From assembly GCA_963920765.1 (NCBI GenBank), contig OY987248.1, positions 9,644,539 through 9,708,538 on the forward strand: a stretch of 64,000 nucleotides of DNA, given 5' to 3'. Each line of letters opens with the position of its first letter. The first letter of the stretch is position 1. The DNA is from Ulota crispa. Lineage: Eukaryota; Streptophyta; Bryopsida; Orthotrichales; Orthotrichaceae. Below the pieces are notes generated by a model. The model did not search any database. It worked only from the letters and a program-made list of their open reading frames with translations, and was not told where the DNA came from. The translations under genes were made by a program, and so were the position numbers. Positions 49,801-62,081 of this stretch are shown piece by piece.

Positions 49801-52015
49801 TGCAGGGCATACACAACAGGCTTCAGTCCAGTGGGCCATACAGTGGCAGAGACGGAAGAAGTGCTGGTGATGATGTTCAAGGAAGTGTGCCTCCAATGCC
49901 CTGTATCTGACCCTCTTCCTACATTTCATGTGCTGGGGATGCTTTATCCTCGCCTTCTCCAATGGGCGCTTGCAGCCAAGCTCAAAGTGAGAAGGTACAT
50001 GCATCACATTTTAGTCCTTTTTCTTGTGAGATACCTCATTGTTCAAAAAAAAGAAATCTCTCATAACATAACACAAGGGGGTTTGAAAGTTAGGATAAAA
50101 ACAACGTGTCTTGTGCAAATTTATTAAGGAAACCTATGAAAAAATAGCTTGACAACACTTGCTTTTGTTGCCCACTTTCCTCATGTAAAGGAAGTGAAGA
50201 AAATTGTTTGACAAAGTTTATGGGCGTGTTAGATTTTTAAGGAGTGGAAAACCCTAAACATGCATAATTATGATAACACACTTATCTTCAAGGTTCAAAC
50301 ACTAACTTTGCTATCTGTTTATTTAGTTTCACAACATAGTTTTCTTTATTATGATAAAATAAATCACACAAGTTTTTGGTGATGAAAAATACTACACTTT
50401 GGAACACCTTGAACACCATATTAAGTAATCTGGGCAAAAGGAAGGTACCATTCTGTACTCCACCTTAAACCCAAAAAGTTACCTTAAACCAGATTCAAAG
50501 GTATCAGATTCAATTTGAGCCATTAAGATTTTTCCCTTGCAAATTCCTCCTCTCATGTGAAGACACATGTACCAAAAAAAATGTTGGAGCTCAATTTTGG
50601 GTGATCACCTAAAACCTTCAAAAGTCCCAAAACGTACCCTTGCCTAGATTACTTAATATGATGTTCTTGTTGTTTACTAATGTTAAGAGTCCCTTTGCCT
50701 TATTTGAAATGTAGATCTCCCAACACTGCTACTAGCTCTTAGTATGAGAGTGAGAGTTTGTTTCCATTGAGATATCTTCAGTATAAATATATGGAATTCC
50801 AACATGGTTCACAAATGAGAGTGAGGTGTTGTTACTTTTTGCTTTCTTAGAGATTTTTTAAGAGTTTTTACTTAAGATGGTCATTGGCACCTTGTCTAGA
50901 AGCATTGGGCAATATAGTAGAATTTGTTTAAAAACTTACATCCTCTAATGAGTAGCCTCCATAATTGAATAGTAACTATTGAGTTTAATCAATAAATGAA
51001 TGATCTATTCTTGGATCAAGGTTGGTCTCTAATATTGAACTTGGCTAAGTGCATATTCCACCTCTAGCTAGCTCTATTCAATTTGAGAAGTTCTACTTTA
51101 ATAGAGATATTAAATAATGTATATATGATTTTAAGTCTAGAGTTTTCATCTTCTTAATGGCTTTCCTAAACAATTACATGGATTTGATATCTCCTTTCAT
51201 TGTGACATTCTTTACATTTACTCTGTATTTGTTTAGGTCTTTGTCTTTTTTGCTCCTTCACAAAAAAAACATGTTGATATTGTTCCAAATATGTAAAGAT
51301 GTGTTAAAACATGCAATTTAGAGGAATGTTCAAATGATAACTTTTAGAAAATGGTTTAGATTACAATCCATAAACCATAGCTATGTGATAAGATGCATCA
51401 TTGCACTCATCAACATTCATCAATAACATTTGTAATATGTAATTCAACTTCCTTCTAATGTAGATTACAAATTGATAACTCATGATTTTCACAAGTTGTT
51501 TTGTCTTCCTTTAAACTTATGATGTTAAAGCTATAATCAATAGTGGTTACTAAAAAAAATCTTATACTTTTGAGGATCATCTTTGAAAAAACCAGTTTGT
51601 TGAAGGAGAAAAATTAATTTTTGAAGTGAGACATAATTTGCTCTTTGAACTAAGAAACTATACTACACAAAGCTTTAGGAATCTATATTACACAAATATT
51701 AGAAACTAATTTAAAAACTTAACAATTCATGCATGGATGTGAGGAATAAAGAAATTGTATACATTGGATAAGTTTGCATTGATTTGGCGTTCAAGGTGTG
51801 AATACTTGGTTCTTAAAGGGTCATTTGCCTTGTGACAAGTTCAAGAAGTCTTGGGGGATGATTTTGTTTTTTGATGTTGAGAAGCTTGCTACAGTATATC
51901 TCTTACAAGATTTTGTTTCAATTTTTTTTCTTTCAGGAATTGTTGGCTTATGGTGATAGGTTTCTATCAATCACCCCAACACGACATGATTTATTGTCCT
52001 AGTGTAAGAGCATAA
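43806..52015 (+). CDS. Two-domain GNAT-family acyltransferase, 6 exons, complete
   Basis: Putative acetyl-CoA-dependent N-acyltransferase; substrate unknown. Exons: 43806-44142, 46170-46300, 47561-47702, 48586-48727, 49806-49994, 51937-52015, all GT-AG with matching phases, giving 339 aa and a TAA stop. Domain 1 (residues about 37-180): MKTRQVAPEDAEELARKCYD, VYGVVAVEEHSGAIMAGGF, then the acetyl-CoA-binding stretch EVGPVFADNAFKGRGAAKAV, KSIRLNQ and ANATGFALYASLGFVPK. Domain 2 (about 205-335): VHVRRMEDADVKACNNL, AWVAIQDGELLAYTTGFSPV and a C-terminus WLMVIGFYQSPQ...YCPSVRA. It lacks the RxxGxG/A loop, so domain 2 looks catalytically degenerate. The order and motifs resemble bacterial tandem-GNAT proteins of about 300 residues. 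Introns reach 2 kb and contain a MITE and a minisatellite. Exon 3's acceptor has a weak pyrimidine tract. Confidence 0.85.
44415..44784. mobile_element. TTAA-flanked MITE in intron 1 of the GNAT gene, 370 bp
   Basis: It lies between TTAA at 44411-44414 and TTAA at 44785-44788. It begins CCCTTAAGTGTCGGGC; the reversed right end is CCCCCAAACGACAAGG. It is non-coding and wholly intronic. Confidence 0.7.
45029..45125 (+). repeat. 12-bp minisatellite in intron 1 of the GNAT gene
   Basis: About eight copies of attgggactgta/attgggactata run head to tail. Two or three similar copies (gggactgaattgggactgaa) stand alone near 44247-44275, on the other side of the intronic MITE. Confidence 0.85.
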
Positions 52016-52207
52016 GTGATATATTACATTTCATTCTTAATAAAAAGGAATGAAACCAAACATTTGTTGGAAATAGTTCAATTATCTAAACTTCATAGGT
52101 GTTGGGAAGTATCCTCTATCTTGATGTTTGTCTCAATGGTAGATTTCATCTTATGAAATATCTAATTTAGTTGCAAGAAAACATGCTAGAAGATGGTACA
52201 ATATTAA

Positions 52208-53105
52208 CTCCTAAATATTTAAGGCACCAAATTTTGGTGTTCAATTTTTTTTTTAAATTTTGAAACCTTGATGAAGGCTCATATTTGAGTTTTTTATGGT
52301 TTTTTTTTGGAAAAATTGTGAGCTAAATTTAGCTTTAGCATTCAATTGTAATGTCCTCCATATCTTAATTTCATTGTTTTTGGTGGAAGCTAAATTGAAA
52401 GCATACCCCTTGCATACCAAATAGTGTCATGTATAGTGTCATGGAGCTTATGACATGTTGCCATGTTGAAAAGATGGGCATCAAGTTGAGAAAAAGGTGA
52501 AGATTTCCTTTGGGCACTCCCTTGGGTAATAAGGGCCCTTTTATTGAAATTTGACATTGAACAAATTTCTAAAAGTGCTTTTGGACTAATATCATTTGGA
52601 GTGTTTTTGTTATAGAAGTTAGAACTCATCCATTGTTGATTTCTCTTTCATTCACAATGATTTTTGGTCAATAATTGAAGCTAAAAAAATTCTTTGCATT
52701 CGACGATGCGCTTTGGCAAATGCATTGGAGGCTTGTTTATGAAATTGTGATCATGTATTTGGAAGGGATGCCATTAGTTTTTAAGTTCCAACAATAAACA
52801 CTAAAGCGTCCTAAGTGATTATTTCCCAATTTTGTATCCAAAAGTTGCTAATTTGCATTAGAAGTTTTGGGCGGCTCCAAAAAAAACAAAAAGCTCCGTA
52901 CTTACTCACATTCAATTACAAATATCTTAGACTTTGCATGACCATTTTGAAATTTTTTGGGTACCGCCATCTAGGAAGCCTTAAAGTTCAAGATTCTATA
53001 GTTACAATTTTGTTTTGATGTTTATGATGATCTTACAAGGACAATTCAAAAACTTCAAAGTAGCCTTCCATAAACAAAAAAAAACACCCTTTGGGCATTT
53101 AGGGG
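52208..53105. mobile_element. TTAA-flanked element, 898 bp
   Basis: It lies between TTAA at 52204-52207 and TTAA at 53106-53109. It begins CTCCTAAATATTTAAGGCACC; the reversed right end is CCCCTAAATGCCCAAAGGG. The termini are close to those of the element at 42461-43101. The right-hand TTAA is shared with the next element. Confidence 0.65.
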
Positions 53106-53114
53106 TTAACCCTT

Positions 53115-53383
53115 CATTAGGAAAAATTTGAGCCCTCCAAAAGGCCCCTAACTTGACATGAAAGATGTGCATGTAGAGAAAAAAGTTGCCATTTTCGGCA
53201 ATCAAAAATGGCAAATTCTAACATCTACGAGCAGTCAAATCATGTGCCACGGCGATTTTAATATTAATTTTTTTTATAATTAATTTTGTTTTTCTTGTTT
53301 TTTCTTACCTCCGTAAACCGTAATGTATCGCGCCGCCATTTTTTAAGGGCCTTCTAGAGGGCTCAAAATTTTGCTACTAAGAG
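53115..53383. mobile_element. MITE, 'CATTAGGAAAAA' family, inserted in a TTAA-element end
   Basis: The left end CATTAGGAAAAATTTGAGCC continues to about 30 bp. The reversed right end (CTTAGTAGCAAAATTTTGAG) is similar, including GAGCCCTC and AAGGCCC. About 270 bp, non-coding. It interrupts the CCCTTAAAGGTC terminus seen intact at 57769. Confidence 0.6.
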
Positions 53384-54229
53384 GTCCGTGCATCCAAAAA
53401 GTGGATGCGCCTTAGTCAACCCTAATTGCAACTTTCAAATTATCAATTTTTGGTACGTAGTTCAAACTAAGAAAATGAAGCTTGACAAGTTTCCTTTCTA
53501 TTCCTTTTTTTTTTTTGAAAAATGTCAAAAACCAAAAGATTTATTATTGTTGAAAGCTCCAAGTATTAGAATCCAAATAACACAATATGGTGTGTTTTTC
53601 ATTCATATTTTCTACTCTTTCTATGCATTCTAGATTTAAACTACAAAACTATGTTTTTCATTCTACTATTCATTTATGGTATAAATTATAGATTTTTTAA
53701 ATATATATTCTATTTAATATGATTTTATTTCCACATTTAACTTAAAAAAATAGCAATAATTCAAATTTTCCATTAAACTAAATTTATTGAAAATAAATAC
53801 ATAAATAGAAAATGAATGTGCCTTCCAATAAAAAATATCAAAATTTTATAAAGTAATTAACATGAGGATAAACTTGGTTTGATAGTCAAATTTGACTTTA
53901 AAGTCTTTGTTGTGGCTATTTTGGTTTAAAAAATAAAATAACCAATTGAAAAATTTCACACTAATCTATAAAGCTACTTGTACCTCTCAGGAAAATTTCA
54001 AGGAATTTGGATTTTTTTTGCTATTTTAACTTATTTAGGTTCATTTTTTGAAAAAAAAATGATAACAATTAAGAATTTACATGAAACAAATTGAAATTTT
54101 TTGCAAAGATATATCATTCATGGTTTCAAGTAATAAAAATATGAAATTTTTGTTTGAACACACTTTAAAAGACAAAATTAAGCTTAGACATGAAGTTTGA
54201 CCATTTCAAAATGGATAAAGTCTTTTAGG

Positions 54230-54549
54230 GCATTAGGAAAAATATGGAGCCTCAAGAAGACCTTTATAAACAATTCTAGCCCTCCATTTTTTTGGTTCCC
54301 AATGTGGGGAACCAGCCCTTGCTGATGGCCAGAAAAAATTAATTAAAAAATCAAAAAAATCAAAAAAAAATCTTAGGAAAAATTAAGAAACTTTTTTTAT
54401 TTTTTTTCTAATTAAAAAAATCAAAAAAGTTAACATGGCATCAATGATGCCACATTAGCCTGCGCATGATTTTATTAGGAACCAGGTTCCCATGGCTAGG
54501 GACCCCTCCAAACTCAAGGCCTTATTAGGGTCCCATATTTTTTCTAATG
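54230..54549. mobile_element. MITE, 'CATTAGGAAAAA' family, second copy
   Basis: It begins CATTAGGAAAAATATGGAGC and its reversed right end begins CATTAGAAAAAATATGGGAC. About 320 bp with an A/T-homopolymer-rich centre. It sits exactly at the right terminus of the TTAA element that the first copy interrupts at its left terminus. Confidence 0.65.
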
Positions 54550-54555
54550 GATTAA

Positions 54556-56912
54556 GGTTTCTAGTAGTACCCCTCTTCATACTTGCTTGTATGATTGGAT
54601 GCCTAGTTTAGGAATCCACACATGGATAACACAAAGTTAAAATGTGTGATTGTATTGTCAGGTTTCTTTTTACAATTTTAGAGAATCCAAGTTCAGCTTA
54701 TTGTCCTTGTTACCTTCTAAAAAAACTATTTTAGTTAGTTCTAGGTTGTAGGAAAGGGGGCTTTGCATATAAAGAAGCTACTTGGGGAAGTTTGAATATG
54801 TACCTTACTTGAAAAACAAGCCAATGCTATAAAGGGCAAGGCCTCACGCATAGTAACTCTTGTTTTGGACTAATGTGCACTAAGTATTGTGTATGCATAT
54901 CATCATCAAACTAACTTTCATCCAATCTTTTAAAATTTATTGTATCTTCACGACACAGGAAGGGCTTTTGTATTTAGAAAAGTTGCTTTGTAGAAATTTG
55001 AATATGTACCTTACTCCAAACGCAAACCAATTCCACAAGGACAAAGTCTATCGAAGCGTAGTTGGTTGTCATTCGAGCAACAACACATCATAATATTGTG
55101 AACAATTTAATAATTTAGTTACTGAACTTAATACTTCAGTTATTGAACTACCTCCAATAAACTCTTCAATTGCATCGACCTTAAAGAGGTCGTAGTTATT
55201 GTTCTTCTTGTTAAAAGCCAGTGAATTTGTGATGACAATTCATATTTCTCTACACAACTAAATAAGCAAACCACTCAATGATACAATATTTCAAATTTCA
55301 TATGCAAACTTGGTTCTAGGTATAAGCGGACACTATGAATTGGATTAGAATCTTTTTTATTGACTAGCTCTAGCAATACATCATACGGATAGCTCTTATG
55401 ATTGTTAGAAATCAAACTCAAATTTAAGAATTTTTTTTTTGCAATTTGAATGTAAAAGCTACACGAATTCTATTTTAATGGTACGAACTAAAGGTTTGTT
55501 AGAAGTCATTTATATTTGAATGATAATCTCTGTATTCCTTTTTCTAATTATTTATAAGGGTTTCAAATTGTGGATTTTGTTTCATTATATGTGTTTCAAG
55601 GTAGCACTAGAAAATAATACAACGTTCGATTAAGGATGCTTGGGCAACCCCTGAATTCAATCCTAATGTTGACTTTCACCTCTCGTGTTTCAGTGTAATT
55701 TCTATAGTCTTAGTATCTAAGGGACCTTCTCATTACTAGTGAATAATATTTTTGTAGCTTTAATTAACAATGATACCATATTTAACTACTTACACGCCAC
55801 ACATAAATGAATGTGAACTGTCCAAAGTCCATAAAAAGTAATTCATTTGGTTTGCAATACACTAGGAGGTACTTGAGTAAACATTAAAAAGTAATTGCAA
55901 AAACTATTGAGACGTATGTCCATATTAGAAGACACACAAAATTGGAGAAAAAACATATGAAAAATATTGAGAAATTTTCAATGTTCAAGTACACGGAAAG
56001 TATATATTGAAATGAGTAGTCCATAAATAGTTAGATGTATCATTTACAACTGACCCAAAGTTTATAAGTAATAGTCTAAAAACTTCTTTGGTTTTCAAAG
56101 ATAGTGGATAATACATGTAAACTTATAGAAATCATCAAATGTTCACAAACATGAAAATGTCATAATTACATGAAAATCCACAAGTACCTAAACATGTCAT
56201 AGTTGCAAGTGAGTGCTTTTCACCAATCTCCATCCCCTTTGTAAATTTCTTGCAAGAATTAGCAAATGGATCACACAAAAAAAAAAAGGTAAAAGCTCCA
56301 AAATAAGTGTCATTCTTCAATTTTGAGCCAAGATAAACACAATTATCTAGTGTGCAAGTCACATTGGGGAAACTTTGGGTTTTGGTTGCCAAAAATGACA
56401 CACAGCACAATGTGATTATCTATAAAATTTTAAAATTGTGACGGAGAAATTGAAAATTTTAAAATTATGACCGAGAAATTGAAAATTTTAAGCAGAAGTG
56501 TTAAATTGATGCATGCGTATGAAACACTAAACATATTTGTGATAAGGCACTATTTTGGTGGCTTAATTAAAAATACTGTTAGTTATACATACCAACATTT
56601 TTTTAGTGGCAATTTTTTTGCCTGCTCTGACACGTTTTAGCGAGTGATTTTTCTTCCCTCTCAATATTCTCCAACGTGAAGTGAACACGAGGCACTCTCT
56701 ATCAATTTAAAAAAACGCTGATACATACACTACGGGCTTCAAGAAATTGCAAATGTCCATTATTGTAATTGGTTTTAAAGCTTTTAAAACACACCAGTTT
56801 AGGGAGTTAAACTGAAAGGGAATTTTTCGTGAAATTAGCATATTCTTAAAAAAATAGTGCAGCTTATTATCATTAATTACATATATCTCTACACTTATCC
56901 AACATTCAATAA
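54556..56912. other. AT-rich spacer between the inverted-repeat copies
   Basis: A block near 54762-54830 (gctttgcatataaagaagct, gaagtttgaatatgtacctt) recurs at about 54960-55030 and weakly at 24208. A tandem duplication of about 33 bp (gtgacggagaaattgaaaat and gtgacc-type variant) lies near 56430-56490. No gene is recognised. Confidence 0.4.
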
Positions 56913-57769
56913 TCCCTAAAGGACTTGATCCATTTTGAAATGGTCAAACTTCATGTCTAAGCTCAATTTTGTCTTTTACAATGTATTTAAACAACAATTT
57001 TATATTTTTATTGCTTGAAACTATGAATGATATATCTTTGCAAGAAAACTCAATTTATTTCATCAAAAATTGTAATTGTTATCATTTTTTTTTCAAAAAA
57101 TGAACCTAAATAAGTTAAAATAGCAAAAAAAATCCAAATTCCTTGAAATTTTCCTGAGAGGTACAAGTAGCTTTATAGATTAGTGTGAAATTTTTCAATT
57201 GGTTATTTTATTTTTTAAACCAAAATAGCCACAACAAAGACTTTAAAGTCAAATTTGACTATCAAACCAAGTTTATCCTCATGTTAATTACTTTATAAAA
57301 TTTTGATATTTTTTATTGGAAGGCACATTCATTTTCTATTTATGTATTTATTTTCAATAAATTTAGTTTAATGGAAAATTTGAATTATTGCTATTTTTTA
57401 AAGTTAAATGTGGAAATAAAATCATATTAAATAGAATATATATTTAAAAAATCTATAATTTATACCATAAATGAATAGTAGAATGAAAAACATAGTTTTG
57501 TAGTTTAAATCTAGAATGCATAGAAAGAGTAGAAAATATGAATGAAAAACACACCATATTGTGTTATTTGGATTCTAATACTTGGAGCTTTCAACAATAA
57601 TAAATCTTTTGGTTTTTGACATTTTTCAAAAAAAAGAAATGGAATAGAAAGGAAAATTGTCAAACTTTATTTCCTTAGTTTGAACAAATACCAAAAATCA
57701 ATATTTTGAAAGTTACAATCAAGGTTGATCAAGGTGCATCCAAAAAGTGGATGCGCAGACCTTTAAGGG
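56913..57769. mobile_element. TTAA-type element, inverted-repeat family copy 2 (uninterrupted), 857 bp
   Basis: The left end is TCCCTAAAGGACTTGATCC after ATAA. The reversed right end is CCCTTAAAGGTCTGCGCATC, next to TTAG at 57770-57773, so both target sites carry one change. It is nearly identical in reverse orientation to the body of 53110-54551. Confidence 0.7.
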
Positions 57770-57973
57770 TTAGAGTGCTTGTGATGACATATTCAACAAA
57801 TTCTAGGCTATTCAAGGAATTTTCATGTCATTGTGGATTATTCTAAACATTAGAAAGTTTTCTTATGTTTTGACAAATCACCAAAAGACTTTTGGGTATT
57901 TTTCATATATCCTTAAACTTTGTCTTATAATTTTGTCTTATTGAATGAATACTTATAGCCTTTAACAGTTTAA

Positions 57974-58199
57974 CCCTTAAACGTCCATAGGGCATAGTAT
58001 ATACGCTGATGTATAATTGTCATTTGCTACCAATAAGAAATTTTAATTTGGGATCTCAAATAGCTCACTAGAACCACATTGATCTATTCTCCAACTTCTT
58101 TGTTGGTCTCAAATGTAGTAGAGGTGTGGATCCATTCCAAATACAAGAAAAATACCCTGTATTGTACTAGTTGCAACAGCACGCTGGAACATTTAGGGG
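57974..58199. mobile_element. TTAA-flanked MITE, 226-bp family, copy 2 (reversed)
   Basis: It lies between TTAA at 57970-57973 and TTAA at 58200-58203. It begins CCCTTAAACGTCCATAGG; the reversed right end is CCCCTAAATGTTCCAGC. The interior is the reverse complement of the element at 12017-12242. Confidence 0.85.
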
Positions 58200-58272
58200 T
58201 TAAACATTCCAATAATAGTTGAATTCAGCATTAAGAGTCTTGGTTTGAACAATGGAAAACTTGCCAATTTAA

Positions 58273-59198
58273 CCCCTAAAGGCCCATGCCATTTTTTCTG
58301 TGAAAAACAATGAAAACTGCCACTTTTGGGGAGATGAAAGGAAATGTTTTTTTTTTGTTTATTTTTTGAAATCTAACTGTAAGATCTTGCTCTAGACAGT
58401 ATGAGGTACTTGGGAAAAAAATTGAGCTTTTTCCAAATGACAAGGAGTGAGATATTTACATGCAAAGCGAAGGAAAAAGATTTTTTTCATACTGCCCAAA
58501 AATTTCAAAAACCGTTGACCACTCCTATATCAAAAAATTTGCTCTACGCAAAGCTGAGATTTTTTTCCCATGTAGAAGACCAAGTTAGGTATGTGTGGGA
58601 GAAATTTCAAATCAATTGGAACTATACATCACATGGGAACATCAATAAGTAAAAAGAAGTAGAGAATGGGTCAGAACACTAAATTGTTAAGAATCTAATT
58701 ATTGAAATGAAAAATGCAAATCCCAACGGTGATAATGTTGTTTTAAACAATCTACTTCCTTTCATTTAGTTTTTTTTCCAAAATATTGAAAATTGAGTAA
58801 AATAAAGGACTTCAAAGTTTATTTTAGAGTAGAGAATCCATAATTGCCCGCAAACAAAAACTCCTTATAACTTTCATGTCATTGATTGAAATTGAATGAT
58901 TCAAAGCTTCTCACCTATAAAAAAATCTAAAGAACCAATTTCAATTTATAATTTTGAAAAAAATAAATAAATAAAGAAGTTTTTGGGCTGCCCGGATGGG
59001 CAGCCCTCCCCAAAATTTCAGAAAATCATGCATAACTTCTTCAATAAATGTCGGAATGAAGAAGAAATTTGATGCCCACATAGATCTTTGAATTCCCCAT
59101 CTCCCATAAAAGTTTCAGAAAATTACATAAAGTAGTTTACTCACAGGTACATGACCAAACCCCAAACGGTCCCCAAAGGGACAACGGGCCTTTAGGGG
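58273..59198. mobile_element. TTAA-type element, long family (about 0.93 kb)
   Basis: TTAA at 58269-58272 is followed by CCCCTAAAGGCCCATGCC. The reversed right end is CCCCTAAAGGCCCGTTG, next to CTAA at 59199-59202. The interior (aaaggacttcaaagtttatt at about 58804) matches 25332-26116 and reversed 41367-42292. The 83-codon ORF at 58401-58652 recurs in degenerate form at 41911-42177 (minus strand), so it follows from the repeat rather than from a host gene. Confidence 0.75.
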
Positions 59199-59202
59199 CT
59201 AA

Positions 59203-62081
59203 ATGAAATTGCCTTTTTGTACCAACAATAATTCTTTTAATCAACCTTGAACTTTTAAACAACTGGGAAGTTCTATACCAACTAGAAGATGTGCAGAAAC
59301 ATTGACCCAACTAAAGATGGATGTGCATTTGATCACAAATCAAATGCATTTTCAATTCAAGTAGAGGATATCCGCAATTCTGCACATGTGGTGTTTCCTT
59401 TGAGAACCATAACAAAGTATAGATTTAACTATCAACAACAGAATCTATAATTTAGTCAAAACGTTTTACATGACATGGGAGGGTTTCTTGGTATTTGAGT
59501 GCGGAGATTATTGCAACAACCCAGTGAATGGTAACTTGTTATGAAACCAACCATTATAGATTCATGCCAACAATGGATAATTAAGCATTGCTTGAACAAA
59601 ATCCTTTGCATTTTTGGTTGTCCTTATATTTGTGAATGTAACAACAAAAATTGCAAAGTGGTGTATTGTTGCATGATGTTACTCTTGTCAACAAAAAGGA
59701 TATAAGTCAATATTTTATTCAAGCAATGTTTACACAAGCTAAAGGCCTCACTCACAAGCAATCTTGTGTTTACAACACTACTTACTTGGACTTTGCCCTT
59801 ATTTCTAGTGGCCAAATGTGAGACTGCTCTTGTATGAAAAATGAGAACCTAAAGTTATGCTTCTAATTGACGTTAAAAACACCCAAGCTAAGGAAATCTA
59901 TAATCTACTTCAATTACCAAAAAGACCGAACAAAAAGTAAGAGAATGAAAAAAATAAAAATTGAAATAAAACTTAAGCGGTTGTAAGAGATAGTTCTAGT
60001 GCTGGAGGTTTTATAAGAGTTAGTTTTAGTACCGCAGATTTCCCTTGCTTTAGTGTCCTATTTTGGGGCAGTCACTACTCCAAGGTGGTTACTATTATGA
60101 GTCTAAGCATAGCAATCACAATGTAAAATCAAATCATATTAGGGCTGCTTTACAATAAAAGTCAAGGCCAACTTGGGCTTGATTTTTTGCACAAATGTGT
60201 TTGTGTAGCTAGGATGTAAGAGTTTGTAAATGTACTATTGGGAGATTCAATTCAAATTCATACTTGGTTTTGGAGACCTTGGTTTAGTCTAGAACCACAA
60301 ACGAGGATAAAACCAACCAATTAGGGGGTTGATCATTACATTTGTTCTTGTTTAGAAAAAAAGCTGAGATTTTCCACACTAAGCTCAAAACACATATGTG
60401 TAATACATAAAGTTAAAACTTTAGTCCTTTCCAATAAAATCTTAGCTCAAATGGTCTCAAGAATAACCTCAAGCATCCATTATGATAGGAGTATAACAAG
60501 GACAAATTCACTTGTATGTAAAAGCTTTGTGGCTAAAAAGTTGAGACCAATAGTGCAAACACAAAAATTTCAAACAACAAGGAATAAAGAAAAGAAGCTA
60601 AAGAGAGACTTTGGTTTTTTTATTCCATCTTGTGGTTGTGTCTATATTAAAAGAATATTTTTATTTGAATAATCATATTTTAATAAAATTTGACAATGGT
60701 TCCAAGGCCAAGAATTGGCCTTCCATTTTTTGAGAACCCAATTTATGGAGGTAAAGTGTTATCAAATATGTATTTTTAATTATGAAACATATTTTAAAAA
60801 TTGAGCCTTATTTCTTAGTATAAAGGTCTTAGGGATGATTTTCATAGAATCAACCACTAAGAAGCAAGCATTGCAAGTGTCAAGGCTCTAAACTAGCCTT
60901 AACTTTTAGTGTAAAGTTGCATTTAGAATAGTTGAATTGAAGTTCATACCTTTATTACAATAAGAATGAAAGGGTGACAAAATTGGCTCATAGAAACAAA
61001 AGATTTACTAGTCTTAGACAATTGTGATTAGGAAATGAAGAATCTTGAGGCTTACATGTGAAACTTGATTGCTTAGAAGAAATTTGAAGTCATTGTGACA
61101 AAATTGTAGGGAACAAGCCATAAGGTAATCTAGGGTCACCATTTAGTAGCATTGAAGCTCAAATTGCACACAAACACACAACTATGTTGCTCTTACTTTT
61201 TGTTGATGTGGGAGCAAAAGAAAATTGTGCTAAGTTGCTAAAAATAATACTTGCATCTTCCACACTATCATATTTGTTCATACACAACAATTTTGAAACA
61301 TGTTTGTAAGCACAAGGCTCTTGAATAACATTATTCAATTATATTTTGTGAAAGCAAATTCCATGCTTATCACCAAAAATGCTAAATTGAACAGCTTGAT
61401 GTTGCATTGTTCCCCTATGATCTACAAGACAAATAACAAAGTGGCAGACTTGCCCAACAATTTTAGCTGCATTAAGCTAAATAACGATTTTGCTACCCGA
61501 TTGGGCCGATTGCAAATGAAGAGAATTGCATCGTGGTTTAGGAATTGATCAAATTTAACAACAACAATGCAGCTTGCAAATGGTTTGTGATTAACGACGT
61601 GATTGCTATTTGAGACATCCTTGTTAAGCAAGTCTTATTTCTACACAGAGTAGGTGTAATTTCTAGTGACAACAATGATGACATGGCTGAGTTGGTATCT
61701 TCTATGGATGTTGCCAAAGTTGTCCAAGTTGCTTGCACCTATCCTACTTTACACAAGATGAGCATGAGGTTACCAACACCATACGTTTATGATTGCAACT
61801 TGCCACATGGCTAATTTAGTTAGATAAGCATCTTCTGAAGCAAGAGAAGTTCGGGAATCTAAAATAGATAGTTTCTCCATTCATCAAAGCATACTTCTCA
61901 ATTGATCACAAGTATGTTCATGTATCCTTGAAAGGTGTTGATTGCACTAGTCTTGTTATGTTCCAATATAGGTGATCAATTCCTTATTGGAACTACAAGT
62001 GTTGAGGCCTAAAACAAACACTCTTCTTTCTCCCAAGCATCCAAGTAGGTAATTGGACATTCATTCAACAATCTTGAAACT
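59203..62081. other. AT-rich spacer, no gene recognised
   Basis: About 2.9 kb. A region at about 60240-60330 resembles part of the fold-back element at 11193-11575 (gagaccttggtttagtctag). ORFs at 60451-60672 and 61300-61548 show no clear domain. Confidence 0.35.

Larger units (their letters stand above)
53110..54551. mobile_element. TTAA-type element, inverted-repeat family copy 1, split by two MITEs
   Basis: The left end CCCTT follows the shared TTAA at 53106-53109 and is interrupted at 53115 by a MITE. The body resumes near 53385 (AGGTCCGTGCATCC) and runs to about 54229 (TCTTTTAGGG), where a second MITE intervenes before TTAA at 54552-54555. The body is nearly identical, in reverse orientation, to 56913-57769 over about 850 bp. 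Confidence 0.7.

Noticed and set aside
53388..57740. CRISPR-like or satellite explanation for the repeated 0.85-kb block
   Set aside because: There are only two copies, in opposite orientation, with TTAA-element termini; a transposable element explains them fully.
61300..61760. Possible retrotransposon remnant (KTNNKVADLPNNF resembles the end of a gypsy RNase H region)
   Set aside because: The similarity is a few residues only; no reverse transcriptase, protease, integrase or LTR was seen nearby.
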